A stretch of DNA of 64,000 nucleotides from NCBI GenBank assembly GCA_034440635.1, contig JAOTON010001685.1:2677001-2741000 (forward strand), given 5' to 3'. Shown in pieces: positions 10,446 through 21,659 of this stretch. Within the stretch, counting starts at the first letter, position 1, and each line of letters opens with the position of its first letter. The position numbers were made by a program, and so were the translations under genes. The stretch is from Lepas anatifera. Taxonomy: Eukaryota; Arthropoda; Thecostraca; Lepadidae. The notes beneath the pieces were generated by a model, which made no database searches, was not told the origin of the DNA, and saw only the letters and a program-made list of their open reading frames with translations.

Positions 10446-13400
10446 TTTTCGAACAAATTTTGTATTTTCATTCTTACATTGCAAGGTGAATGAAACGATA
10501 CGTCGACATCATCACAACAAAGGTGGTAACATGGAACACACGGAAAACTGGACTGTCAAAACAGGCCACGACAAGAGTGAGTCTACACAATAAACAGCCA
10601 CAGATAACAGTGAACAAAAAACAGAACCGACAAAATCTACCGCAAACAGCAGCCGCCGTCTGTCCCAATCAGTCACCACAAGTCATTTTCTATCTCTCTT
10701 TCGGCCCTCCCCCTTCCCCAAACCCTTTCCCTCCCACATGAAGTACTTTCACAAATTTCCAACCTTTGAAAAGCTCTCAGAAATTTAAATTGTAGGCCTC
10801 TCGGAGTCCGGCCTAGCACCTAAACTTTTTAAATATTTAGTTCTGAACTTTTATTTATGAATGGGGCCCATCTTTCCCGGAATTTGTGAATTTTACTAGT
10901 TCTTTTGGCGATCACTAGTTCGATACTAAATTGTTTCGCAATAAAAGTGAGGAAGTTACCTAAGTCCAGTCTTTCTTCTCTAACGCGCTGATAAACTATA
11001 AACTGTTTCGCATTTAGAACAATGAAGTTTACTATGTTTGTGGTTGAAAGTGAACCAAATAATATGTCTCTCTCGTTAAGACTTAACTGCTGCTCTAAAC
11101 TCAACTTGCAATTTATCCTGATCAGTAGTTCGTTCCAGAAATTTAAGGTATCATCACAGAATACAAAGAAATGCTGCAGTGTCTCAATTTCTCCACAATA
11201 GTTACAGAATGGGTCCGTCGTGACGTTTCGGATACAGAGGAATCTCCTAGTTGGGAAAAAACGATGAGTTATTCTATACTGTAGACTCTGCAATTTAGTG
11301 GATTTAGTAATAGCAAATGGAAGCGCGTGCATTTGGCTCCAATCTTCAGAAAAATCGATCCCCTCGTTTATCCATTTGATTTGAGCATTTGGAATAATGT
11401 GTTTTATGAGTCTTTGTCGAAAATATTTCGATTTAATTGCCTGAATCGGGACTGATTTGCCATTAATGCTTATTTGAGACACAACTATTCTGTCGTTAGC
11501 AGAAAGCGATTGAGAACCGATAACTCGTCTCCTCCATTCCCTGGGTATCGACCGGCACCAACCCATATAGTTCAGAGGATTTACACCTCGCAATGAATGT
11601 TTTTCTTTAAATGCAGTTGCCGTCAGCATCTGTCCTCGGTTATCAAGAAAATCATCCACGAGAAAAATATTACGCTCATACAACGTGCGACAGAAAAAAG
11701 GACGTCCTTCTACCCTTAAGGCTGAATTATTCCAAATGATTTGTTTTCTTATGTCTTCAGCACTAAGCGGTTCAGCTATCGGCAAGATCTCCCGTAGCCA
11801 TTGCAACATCTCTCTATAAAATTGGGGAATCCTTCTTGACTTTACCCATTCATTTCCGTAATTCATGTTTAATACTTGTTTAAGGTCTATACCCAATCTT
11901 ATTTGTAGAATTTTGCTAAGCGTTGAGTCCTGGTTATCCACGAGTCTTCCATACCATGAAACTCGAACAGACTTATGAATATGTTCTATATTTGGTGCAT
12001 TCAATCCACCATTCTTTGTGTCCTGATACAGGACTTCCCGAGCAACTTTGGGAGGACGACCTCTCCAAATGAACTTCATTATTTTGCTCTGGATCAGGTT
12101 TAGGTTTTTATTATTTATTGATGAAGCTGCCATTGAATAAATAAACTGTGAGATAACTAAGGCTTTAATAACAGTAATACTTCCTTTCTGCGACAAACTT
12201 CTCTGTGACCACTGGTTGAGTGTTGCCTCTGTTTTCGAGACAGCAGGTCCAACATTATCACATGGATGCAAAGCACTAAAATGGATTCCTAATATTTTAA
12301 CTTGCCTGCTCGGTACCCGATCACAAATATATTTCGTTGAATGTTTAAGTGATCCAAGCCACATAAATTGACATTTGTCTACATTTAATTGCAATCCTGA
12401 GGCTAACCCAAAATCTTTTGTAATACCTAGAGCCGCCTGGGCGGCGCGCTCGTCCTTAACAAACAGAGTGGTATCATCAATGTATTGTGAAAGTTTAACT
12501 TCTGTATCAGATATCGTTATTCCTCTAATCTGAGTCATACCACGGATTTTGACGGCAAAAATTTCAACCACCAGGCAAAATATCAAGCTTGAGACTGGAC
12601 AGCCCTGCTGGAGTCCTCGTGTCGGGGAAAACCATTGAGATGTGTAACCATTGTTGATTATAGCAAGCTCCATATCTTTATGCATGATTTTGATCCAATC
12701 AATGAAATAAGGACCGAAATTGAATTGTCCTAGTGTGTCGTAAATAAATTGGTGTTCCACTGTGTTGAACGCATTTCGAAAATCTAGAGCCATCAAAATT
12801 CCTTCGAGCTTATCAATTTCACAATATTCAATAACATCCGCAACCATTCGAATATTCGTGCCAATATACCTTCCTCGGATCGATCCGGTTTGGTCAGGCA
12901 CAATCAATTTCGAAATAATGGTCATGAGCCTGTTTGCCATAACCTTTGCCACAATTTTGTATACTATGTCCAAAAGACAAATGGCTCGCTTATTCTTGAG
13001 AAACTTTTGGTCACCATGTTTAGGTATTAGGGTTATAACTCCCCTCCTTTGGGTTGCAAAAAACATTCCCCTTTCTTTTGTCTGAGACAAATAGCTGATA
13101 ACAATTGTTTCTAAGTCGTTCCAAAAATGGAGGAAAAATTCTTTAGAAAATCCAGACACAGATGGTGCTTTACCATTCATCATACCTTGTAGGGCACTTT
13201 TGCATTCGGAACCCGTAATTGGTGCGTCGCAGAATGCTCGATCCGTTTGACTAAGTTTGGGGCATTCAATATTACCAAGGAACCTTTGACACTTTGAGAT
13301 GCTATCATCGCAGGCCTCGATCCTGCCAGAAGAATATATTGTTTTAAAGAAGTCCTTGCAGTGAGCCAATATATCATTATTGTTACTAAGTCATCATCTT

Positions 13401-14640
13401 CTGTTTGTACCACATTAATTTGCTTTTTCATGTTTCTTATCTTGCACAAATTAAAAAAATATCGAGAGGGCTTTTCCCCTTCCTCAATCCATTTTGCACC
13501 TGAATAAGCCATGGCAATTTTTCCTTTTTCTTTCTCTATCTCATTAACAATGCCTTTAAGTTCCTGATACTTTGCAATTAAATCATCGCTAGGCCCTTCA
13601 GCCATTTCCAACTCACATTTACCAAGTAAATCAATGTACTTTTTATTTTCTTTTCTTTTATCGTTTTGAATTTTCTTCCATCTTCCTATGCTTATGATTC
13701 TAATTTTACTACACAGTACTTCCAATCTTAAACCCCAGTCGTCAACAGCAAAATAGGTTCCGTCTCCACTTGTGGCCTCTCTTATTTCAGCCTTAACTGT
13801 CTTAACAAAAGACTCGTCGTCCAAAAGCTCATTCTTGAATCTGAAAAGGCCGGGGCCTTTATCAGCAGTGAATAAAGTTATTTCAAGCGATACTACACTG
13901 TGGTCAGTGAGAACGGAGGGATTGATTTCTATTCTTTTCACAATATTATTATTTATCATTTGCTGACTCACAATTATGTAATCTAGTCTTGACTGCTGCA
14001 CCTGAGGTGTAAAGCGCCTCCACGTGTACCTTCTTAGCCTGGGATTGCAGTGTCGCCAAAGATCAATGAAGCCATGTTCTTTCATTACATCGGTCAAAAT
14101 TCTTGCTGGGGTTGAAGCACAAAACGAAAAACTTTTGGTGTCTAAGCGTGTCAGATGAATATTCAAATCGCCACAGAGAAGAAAGTAGTGCTTTTCAATA
14201 TCCGACATGGCCTGTATTTTGGTATTAATGAAGTTGAAAAACTAAATCTGTTCTCTTCTATGGCCTTGCGTTGGCGCGTAGGCCGCTAATAACTTAACGT
14301 TACATTGGTTAAAAGCTAAATCAGCAATTAGAAGACGTCCGTCGTCGAAGCAATAATCCATGTTAACCTGAACATTTCCTCGTAACGATCTAGGCAGAAG
14401 AATTGCAACACCGCATTCTTTACTGGAACGTCCATGAGAAAACACAATTTCTGAACCCCACTCCGCCTGCCAATATCGAGCATCACCTGAAGACGAGTGC
14501 GTTTCTTGAAGAACAGCAATACTTTCGGGATAGTTAATATGCAGGAAGTGGAACACGGCACGCCTTTTCGACGGCAAACGCAGACCACAGACATTTAACG
14601 TTAGAACTTTTAAGTCAGGCTTACCGCTAGTCCACCTTCA
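10446..14640 (-). mobile_element. L1/Tx1-type LINE, ORF2 and 3' UTR
   Basis: A minus-strand non-LTR element carrying an AP endonuclease followed by reverse transcriptase. The 3' UTR runs from 10828 to a short A run near 10441-10447 (T run on the plus strand), which I take as the tail. The 5' limit is uncertain: the endonuclease frame opens after a TGA near 14634. No flanking duplication was found. The ORF1-like frame at 16183-17090 is on the same strand but 1.5 kb away. Confidence 0.75.
10829..14629 (-). pseudogene. L1/Tx1-type ORF2: endonuclease plus reverse transcriptase
   Basis: Endonuclease motifs in order: LTLNVCGLR, VLQETHSS (catalytic Glu), AAYAPTQG, LCGDLNIHL (Asp and Asn), RLDYIIVS and LTDHSVVSLE (Asp-His). 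RT follows with RGVITLIPK, LMALDFRNAFNTV (motif A Asp), RGLQQGCPVSSLIF (motif B) and SQYIDDTTLFV (motif C, YIDD). A C-terminal cysteine/histidine motif reads CNYCGEIETLQHFFVFC. The protein would exceed 1200 residues, a normal ORF2 size. Only two breaks are seen: an in-frame TAG at about 14242-14244, with the same frame open on both sides, and a one-base frameshift near 13370-13390 between the endonuclease and RT. Catalytic residues are intact, so decay is recent or includes sequencing error. Confidence 0.9.
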
Positions 14641-16182
14641 GGTAACTAGAAGTGCAAAATACAAAACCTGTACTAGCAAGAACAGAACGGATGACGACAC
14701 GTGACATACGGCTCGTGCTTCCCCGACTAACCTGTCGAGTACACTGCCACCTACCATGGCTCTGGACGACCACAGTTCTGGACAGAAATAGAGGGCGCTT
14801 TTCCTTCGATGGCAGTTCATGTTGAAGAACACCACTGACAACTGCAAGCTATGGTAAAGCCAATTTCTTGCCACTTGCAAACTTGAAAGCAGTTTGAGAC
14901 TTTCTACCTAAGGCCATGAACATGTTATATTGATTTCGATAAGCCGAGCGAACCGTGACTCCGAGTGCCTGAGATGCTAAGCTCTGCCAACAATATCCTC
15001 CCACCCCCCTGTATCTCTCACAACCCCATCCCACACAAGACATCCTTTTCACGTTAGCGCTGACCTCGCCTAACTGGAGGGCAGGGCTTCCGGGCAGCCA
15101 ATGTGCTGCTGAGGCGCTACAAGAACAGCCACAAACTTTCGGTTATTGCCAGTTGATCCAACTTACACCAGCCGACTCGGAAACACTTAATTCAGACAAA
15201 ACAAACTACTGCGAAAACACACGCCTATAATTGAACTGCCTGGCACTCTGGCATGTGAATATTCTATTCAAACACTAGATAATAAACTTACAATTTTCCT
15301 CAACACGAGCGGCCAGGACCCCCGACGGCAGCCCCCGCGTCGCATCGGACGTGTGTCGCTGGAAGGTTGAACAACGTCCGTCGTCCAGACGCCGATATCA
15401 GGGGACGTCGCGCGGGCGACCGCCGAGGGATCCCAGCCGCCATAGGAGGAGCTGCAGAAGTATGTAAATGCTTAAGTTCTGTGCCAAGTAACACGCCACA
15501 CTCCACCTTCATCAACTGCACAAGTATACATCGCAATATTTTCACGCTAGTTCAAGGTACACTCAATCGGTGTCAGAAAAGCTTAATCAGTTTTGGAACT
15601 CTTGCCAGCCCGACTTTGAGTGTTCTACTAGATACATGAACTGCATGAAAACAAAACGTATATAAAGTGAATCACGTTTTAGGTCTTAAGAAAGTAATAG
15701 AGGTTGTTGACCAAAAGTACTCAAGTTAATGCTCATTGAGAAAAGAACATTAAATATTCAGACATATTTCCTATATGCACCATGATCAATGGAAGTTGGA
15801 AATACGAACAAAATCATAAGTTTTCCGCCGGCCCCTCCCGGGCTGCAGTGAGCTAATGAAGGGCGGCACAAGCACAGTCGAATATCATCTGGTTACCAAT
15901 CACTGGCAAATACTGACGTTGAGCAATGGCTGCAATGATACCAGCGCGTCAATCTCTGGACTCGGCGAACCAATCAGAGCAGGAAACCCGGCGAGATTGC
16001 AGAGTCCTGAGCTGCCATATAACACGAGGGCTCAAGCGCAATAAGGGCAGCAGTTACCTGTAGTTAGGACACATAAATGCAAAATATACATACATGCACA
16101 CACATATACAATACAAGCGAGTCGGCTACATCGTCAGAATTCATTGATTCGCCGCACAGGCATACTTAGCCGATGTTGCTTA
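14641..16182. other. Region between ORF1-like frame and ORF2
   Basis: It has moderate GC and CpG content (15300-15450 is CpG-rich). On the minus strand I find no conserved frame. It may be inter-ORF or 5' UTR sequence of a LINE, or unrelated DNA between two insertions. Nothing decides this. Confidence 0.35.
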
Positions 16183-17090
16183 TTATCCCCTGCTCTTTGA
16201 AGACGTCGCACCACCAGCTGCGTTACCAGCACCGGTGTCCATCGCCGCACCGAGTCCCGCGTCCGCCTGCTCTCCTGCAGTCCTGGTCCGGTCACCCCAA
16301 GTCACACCCGCACCGCGCTCCGATCGAGGGTCCTCCGTCGTTTCCGATGGCAAGTGGATCCCCGCTGTCGTCGAAGCTGGGCTGAGCCGACGACCGTCGG
16401 GCCGCGACACGGGTCTCGGACCTGCATCACGCCGTGGCACGTAACGCTGGCCGCCCTCCCGCCCGCCGTGCTGCTCCCTGCGGCGATCAGGTAACTGCGG
16501 GAGTTTGCCACCCAACAAGTCCCGCAAGTGGTGTTGGCTCTTGACGAGAATGTTCACTCCTCCTGAAGTTTTACGGCAGTAGACAAGGCCACGACGCGTA
16601 AACACAGACGAGACCTTGCTGCCGTTTGCGGGACTACGCGCGGCGAGCAGCAGCTGATATATCCGCTGCATATCTGGCACCAGCGATTCGTTGATATACA
16701 GCGGCGCCATCTGTGGTCGAGCTGCCACACCACCACGGCCGGCAGTGAACCGCTCGGCCACGTCTCGCTTCGGGAACAACTCAAAGCGGCGCTCGTAAAC
16801 AGCATCCCGCACATTCCTCCTCAGAAATTTGACGATCACTTTTGAGTCTGTCTCCAAACGATGGGCCACTTGGATTTCTTCTGATTTGAGCATGAGCCCC
16901 GGAAGGCGAGAGTTGAGCACCTCAACAACCCTCGGTACCACATCTTCCCCCTGAGTACGTGTTCCAAAGGCCCTACAGGTCAGAATTAGGGATGACAGCC
17001 GCCGATTTCGATCTATCCCATCCAGTCTTTGACGCAACTCTTCATTCTCCTCCTTTCGCTGTTGGCATTCCTTTAACAGAAAAAAGCAAT
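16183..17090 (-). pseudogene. LINE ORF1-like protein, N-terminus missing
   Basis: The frame begins after a TAG near 17100 and has no convincing ATG. It reads a coiled-coil-like KEENEELRQRLDGIDR, then LSSLILTCRAFG, and a block ending in EEIQVAHRLETDSKVIVKFL followed by RRNVRDAVYERR. That order (coiled coil, then an RNA-binding fold with a 'HRL...VIVKF' strand, then a basic stretch) is known from L1-type ORF1 proteins, which coat LINE RNA. The last ~100 residues are Arg/Gly/Pro-rich. It is on the same strand as the ORF2 downstream but 1.5 kb apart, so they may or may not be one element. Polypyrimidine then AAG just before the coiled coil could also be a splice acceptor. Confidence 0.6.
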
Positions 17091-17303
17091 ATCTAAACTA
17101 TCCCTACAAATACAGTTTATATCATGTCTTTAAGCTTGGACCTTTTTGACAGTATGGAGGCTCAATTTTGTTGCCTGTCTTGGTGTAACCTTACCACCTT
17201 TAGGTTCCCTTCCATTCCATTTACCTAGTTTAATATGTAATGCTCCTTTTAGAAATACCTGTAACATTTGGTAGCTTTTTGGGGCAGTGACAGTCTGGAA
17301 GAA

Positions 17304-18335
17304 TTAACCCTCGCCCCACCGGGGGGGCCATCGATGGCCCCCTAAGGTTTTTCCGGGATAGCAGAAAAACGACGAGGCGCAGCACCGCAGTTGAGGGCTC
17401 TACCTCTCACTGCATCATTTTCCCATCATCCCTGAAATTTTTTACCCCGGGTCACCCAAGGTCAGGTCACCAGACGAGGTCAACCAAGGTCACCTCACTT
17501 CACTTTAGAGCTCTGTAAGAGCTACATTTCAAAGTCGATCGATTTGAAACTTCCTATACTTTATAACCCCTCCAGGGTCTACAAGGTGTATATCCGGGAT
17601 TTTTCGATTTCGTGCCCTGAGGTCAGGTCACGAGGCGACCTCTCCCATTGGAAAAGCATAGGGAAAAGTTGTTTCATGATATAAAAGCCACAAAAATGAT
17701 TGTAAATACTCAGACTGCTCAGAACAACGTTTTTGGACACCCTTTCACGGATCCCAGGGGTCATATTTACCCTTTGACTTTTCCAAGGTCATCCAAGGTC
17801 ACCAGAGGTCAAAAACAGTATTTTGGCAATAACTTTTGACCTAATTAAGCTAGAGCGGTGAAACAAACACCATCGTGTTTGTCTTGTCACTGGCTTTCAT
17901 TTGATATACGGCAAGGTCACTTTCTGACCTTTCGTGACCTCAGGTCATATTAGGTCACGAGGTGACCTCTGGAGGTCAAACCACTGGCGGGAGGTCTTTA
18001 CGTTCCACATAGCGGAAAAAGTACTGGCAATTTGCTATCAAATGTACTTTACCAGGCTTCAATAGCTCTAATGACATAAGAGTTATGCCCAGTTTGCTCA
18101 ATCATTGCATATTTGAGTGAAAATGGCCGATCTTGACCTAATTTGACCTCTGGAGGTCAAACCATTGACCTGAGCACTAAAACATGCGAAGTAATTTCTT
18201 ACTGAATTCACGCAAGCTTTCTATTGCACTTTGCAGATTTGCGCTAACGCCCATATTTTCGGAGTTAGAGGGGGGCCATCGATGGCCCCCGGTGGGGCGA
18301 AGGTGGCGCCGGACCCCCGGTGGGGCGCGGGTTAA
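17304..18335 (+). mobile_element. TTAA element, family C, full length
   Basis: TTAA is present at both ends. The left end CCCTCGCCCCACCGGGGG occurs once. The right end, read inward, has CGCCCCACCGGGGG twice, separated by TCCGGCGCCACCTT. The palindrome GGGGCCATCGATGGCCCC lies inside both ends. Next to the left end a degenerate hairpin (cgacgaggcgcagcaccgc) takes the place of the GC hairpin of other families. The interior is rich in AGGTCA/TGACCT. It is 1032 bp and non-coding; copies are at 30754 and 34883. Confidence 0.9.
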
Positions 18336-18499
18336 GAAGTTATTCATGGTTGCTGACTAATTGTTAACCAATGTTTGAATGCCAATTAATTAATTTTGCT
18401 TCCACAGACTTTCAGAAAAGCTTGATTTTTGCTGGTTTATTGTTTTATTTCTTATTTCTTGTATTTATATATTTATCATTTATTTATTTCATTTTGCAA

Positions 18500-18595
18500 A
18501 TGAGTCGAAGTTCGAGTTGAGTTGAGTCGTGAGTTGAGTCAGAGTTTATTCGAATGAATTTAGCCTTGAGTCAGAGTTGAGTCGACTCAAGAAAA
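18500..18595. repeat. GAGTT/GAGTC-rich subterminal repeats, right
   Basis: Partner of 9176-9360 at the other end of the hAT-like segment. Confidence 0.8.
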
Positions 18596-18615
18596 TTATG
18601 AAATTCACAACTCTG

Positions 18616-18623
18616 CTCATACC
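18616..18623. repeat. 8-bp duplication CTCATACC, right
   Basis: Exact match of 9150-9157. The sequence that follows is tRNA-array spacer. Confidence 0.7.
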
Positions 18624-19156
18624 TGCAAAGTAAATAAGTTAAAAAGCATGACATGCTCTTAGCACGGACTGCTTTCGCTGATGCAAGATCACAGAATTGC
18701 CTTACTTCGCTACACTTACGGAATTATCCAAAAAGCTGCTGTCAATTGTTGGGAGCTTTATCCTATCTGTTTACAACACTCTTGGAGAAAAGCCAAAACT
18801 GACAGCTAGGGGAGCACCGTTTCTCCATGTTCCTTACTGGATGCCGTGGAATTTCCCAAATTGATATCCAGAGACAACAACAACAGACTAAGTAGGCATC
18901 TGCATGTTAGCCTGTCCCGGTCGACATCGTGTACACCGGCACAGCATATGCATGTTGCGCATCGCTGTGCCGAGAGCGAAGAAAGGACTCTCAGGAGCGT
19001 GCATCACGTGAACAATGAAAAGTGTTTCACTCGTATGTCATTTCACTCCTACGTGCCCAAAAATATTGAGAGGGAGGAGCCGAATCAAATTGTAGCGAAA
19101 AGTATGCACGGATCTTTTGCAATACTTTGACAGCGCAGAACAATGCCGAATAATGT
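18624..19156. repeat. tRNA-Ser array spacer, third copy
   Basis: The same spacer as 7576-8120 with more substitutions near its start. It leads into the plus tRNA-Ser at 19157. Confidence 0.8.
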
Positions 19157-19238
19157 GTTCAGGTGGCCGAGTGGTTAAGGAGTTGGACTGCTAATCCAAT
19201 GGGCTCTGGCCGCGTGAGTCCGAATCTCATCCTGAGCG
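19157..19238 (+). tRNA. tRNA-Ser(GCT)-like, copy 6, B box altered
   Basis: The anticodon GCT and G73 are kept and TTTT lies at 19243-19246. The T loop reads GTCCGAAT instead of GTTCGAAT, which damages the B box, and the D arm has AAGGAGTT. Likely poorly transcribed. Copy 8 shares the T-loop change. Confidence 0.6.
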
Positions 19239-19424
19239 GTGGTTTTGCAGACCTTACGACCCTCCACATTGCATTAGTCAAAGCTCCAGGCCTGATAATG
19301 TTGGTCAGAATACTCCGAATTTCGGCCAGATCACATCTGGCGTGGGCCAAAGCTGATACATTTCCGGTTCAATCGGACAAGAAACTCTTCTCTTATCGGG
19401 TTGGAAAATGTGTTTCACGGACAC

Positions 19425-19854
19425 GGAACGGAAAATATGATGCAGTTAGAATAAAGGCTCTATCCCCATCCATTAATAAGTTATTCAGTTAAAACCAATT
19501 TTCCCATGCATTTCCAATGGAGAGGTCATTGGTCGTACCTGATCTTAGGTTATCGATATAAAAAATAACGGATAATATTTTAGAGAACTCGATGTGGCCA
19601 TTAGGTATGTGATATAAGTTTCAATTGCATAAATTCATCCTGCTCAGACTTATGCTATCTTAAACCTTTTTTGAGGTCAGGTTACTTGACCTGTACTGGT
19701 GACCTGACCTTACATGACCTAAAGCTGCAAGTTTGACAAAAGTTGTAGAAATGGTCAGCAAAAGGGTATCACAAGTACGGCGCTACGCGCCGCCGTTTTT
19801 ATGCTCCCTGGAAAAGGCCCGAAAGAGCGTGTACCCGCCCCCTCAATGTGCGTG
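19425..19854 (+). mobile_element. TTAA element family A, hairpin-side half (copy)
   Basis: The same truncated piece as 8370-8815, with the hairpin CGGCGCTACGCGCCG near 19779-19796, ending CTCAATGTGCGTGGTA. It has the same junction to the tRNA array. Confidence 0.7.
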
Positions 19855-19862
19855 GTACGCTA

Positions 19863-20235
19863 CAGTGGCAGATCCAGGGGGGGCAAAAAGGCAATTGCCC
19901 CCAAACGGAAAAGCTCGGGGCAAAACTATGTTTTTGCCCCCCCCAAAGCGATCGACCTCCTTTTTCCCCGACTCCTTTTTAGCTTGCAGGCAAAATTTTG
20001 GTGCTTCAACTCTCAACTTCAAGCAGAATTAAAGAAGTTCAGTGTAAATATTGGGGCTTTGATAGGAAAACATGTATATTGAGCCCATATTTTTCACCCC
20101 GTGATGTTTTTTGCTTTTCGTCTCCAGTTACCAAAATCCTACCGAAAAGGCATATTGTAGCGGAATTTGTCACTGCGCGACGTTTTTTCGACTTTGGTTT
20201 GCCCCTCCCAAACCAACCGGCTAGATCCGCCACTG
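19863..20235 (+). mobile_element. hAT-type MITE, 373 bp
   Basis: The ends are CAGTGGCAGATCCAG and, inverted, CAGTGGCGGATCTAG. The flanking 8-mers gtacgcta (19855-19862) and gtaagcta (20236-20243) differ by one base. The unfilled site is seen at 3751 (gtggtaagctatgc). An inverted relative is at 49301. It is non-coding, with a CCCC-rich palindromic interior near 19890-19945. Confidence 0.88.
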
Positions 20236-20283
20236 GTAAGCTATGCCAAATTGAAGCTTCATTGATTTACAACAGGACAACTA

Positions 20284-20587
20284 TAGCCCTGTTCCAGCTT
20301 TCAGCACAGTTTTGTCAGCACCAATCAGCGGGCCGCGTTGCGCCTACGTCGCAGGACTGTTGCCTCTTCCCGGGAACTAGTTCTAGAGGTTTTACGGGCT
20401 AACGGCCTGCTGTTTGTGCTGATGAAAAACCGTAAGTGCACGAATTGCAGCCTAATATTTTTTAATGGTGTAAAGGTTTAAGTTCCCTTTGCTTAGCACA
20501 AGCAAGAGGCGATTATGGTGAAGTTACTTTTCTGGAGGAGAGGTTAGAGGTCCTGCTGACAAAACTGTGCCGACAGCTGGAACGGCT
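20284..20587. mobile_element. TA-flanked MITE with ~38-bp inverted ends
   Basis: The left end AGCCCTGTTCCAGC... and right end (inverted) AGCCGTTCCAGC... both run into CACAGTTTTGTCAGCA. The array copy at 8850-8870 has the empty site caactatgaaat with one TA, so the duplication is TA. This is typical of Tc1/mariner-type MITEs. No coding sequence. Confidence 0.8.
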
Positions 20588-20698
20588 TATGAAATACACT
20601 TTTCGGCTGAGAACTACTGCCTTCACATATTCAATTTACATTAGGTTCCGTCGGATGCAAGGAGGTTTTGGACCGCTGTCAAATAGCAAAGAATACAT

Positions 20699-20780
20699 CG
20701 TTCAGGATGAGATTCGAACTCACGCGGGCAGAGCTCATTGGATTCGCAGTCCAACGCCTTAACCACTCGGCCACCTGAAT
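20699..20780 (-). tRNA. tRNA-Ser body with GCG anticodon, copy 7
   Basis: The fold and G73 match the array, but the anticodon loop reads CTGCGAA, giving GCG (an arginine-type anticodon) in a serine tRNA body. The 5' acceptor starts ATTCAGG, one mismatch. No terminator nearby. Probably a drifting pseudogene; if charged with Ser it would misread CGC. Confidence 0.65.
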
Positions 20781-20808
20781 ACAGCTTCGCAACTGCATAG
20801 TGAATAAC

Positions 20809-21659
20809 TTAACACGCGCATTGACGGGGGTCTGAGCCACCTTCGCATTGACGGGGGGGCGGGTACCCGCCCCCCTAAGATCTCGAGAACCACGGTAGGT
20901 AGCGAAAAACGGTAAACGGCGTTGGGCTGCCCATCCACTTCTCCATCGAAAACATTTGAACCATTTTTTTGTCAGGTCACATTTAAGGTCACGAGAGGTC
21001 AAAACATGCCCGTCATAGGGATAACATGTAAAATTCAGTTTTTCGGGCATTACATCTGAACAAGTAAAGATAGAGCAAAACGACTTAAATTGTATGAATC
21101 CTCTTAGCAAGCCGAATCGAATGATATATAATTTGACTTTGCTAGGTCAAATCAAGGATTTGACCTGACCTGAGGTCAGGTCAGGGTCAAATTATATAAA
21201 ATGCATATCATTAGAACCGCAAAGCCCAGGCGAGTATAATGCAGTTAAAATAAATGCTCTATCACCATCCGTTACTGAGTTATTCCGTAAAAACCATTTT
21301 TCCCATGTATTTCCAATGGAGAGGTCATGCCTCGTACCTGACCTTAGGTCATCGAATTAAAAAATACCGGAACATATGTTAGAGAACTAGGTGGGGCCAT
21401 TATGTGATATGAGTTTCAATCGGATAAGTTCACCCTGCTCCGACTTATGCTATCTTAAACTTTTTTTGAGGTTGGGTCACTTGACCTGTACTGGTGACCT
21501 GACCTGAGATGCCCTAACCTTAAAATTTTCACAGAAGTTGTACAAAAGATGAGGAAAAAGGTACACCAAGTACGGCGGCGCTACGCGCCGCCGTTTTTCT
21601 ACTGTCTCCGAAAAACCCGAGGGGGGCGGGTACCCGCCCCCCGTCAATGCGCGTGTTAA
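20809..21659 (-). mobile_element. TTAA element, family A, full length, with empty site
   Basis: TTAA is at 20809-20812 and 21656-21659. The double-motif end is on the left, the single-motif end plus GGCGGCGCTACGCGCCGCC hairpin on the right. It sits in the tRNA-array spacer at ataac-TTAA-aaggcg; the uninterrupted copy at 7597-7610 has one TTAA. So the element duplicates exactly TTAA on insertion. It is 851 bp and non-coding. Confidence 0.93.

Larger units (their letters stand above)
9158..18615. mobile_element. 9.5 kb segment with hAT-like ends
   Basis: The left end is CAGAGATGTGCGAC and the right end, read inward, is CAGAGTTGTGAA. An exact 8-bp direct repeat CTCATACC flanks the pair. Just inside each end lies a GAGTT/GAGTC-rich run (9176-9360; 18500-18595). 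hAT elements are known for 8-bp duplications and CAG-type ends. No hAT transposase is visible. Without the LINE-derived DNA and the TTAA element at 17304, roughly 1.5-3 kb remains. So it is best read as a non-autonomous hAT element later filled by other insertions. Confidence 0.65.

Noticed and set aside
13772..13966. Plus-strand frame inside the ORF2 region
   Set aside because: Shadow of the minus-strand endonuclease-RT frame, with no motifs.
16235..16444. Plus-strand Pro/Ser-rich frame
   Set aside because: It is the complement of the Arg/Gly-rich tail of the ORF1-like frame.
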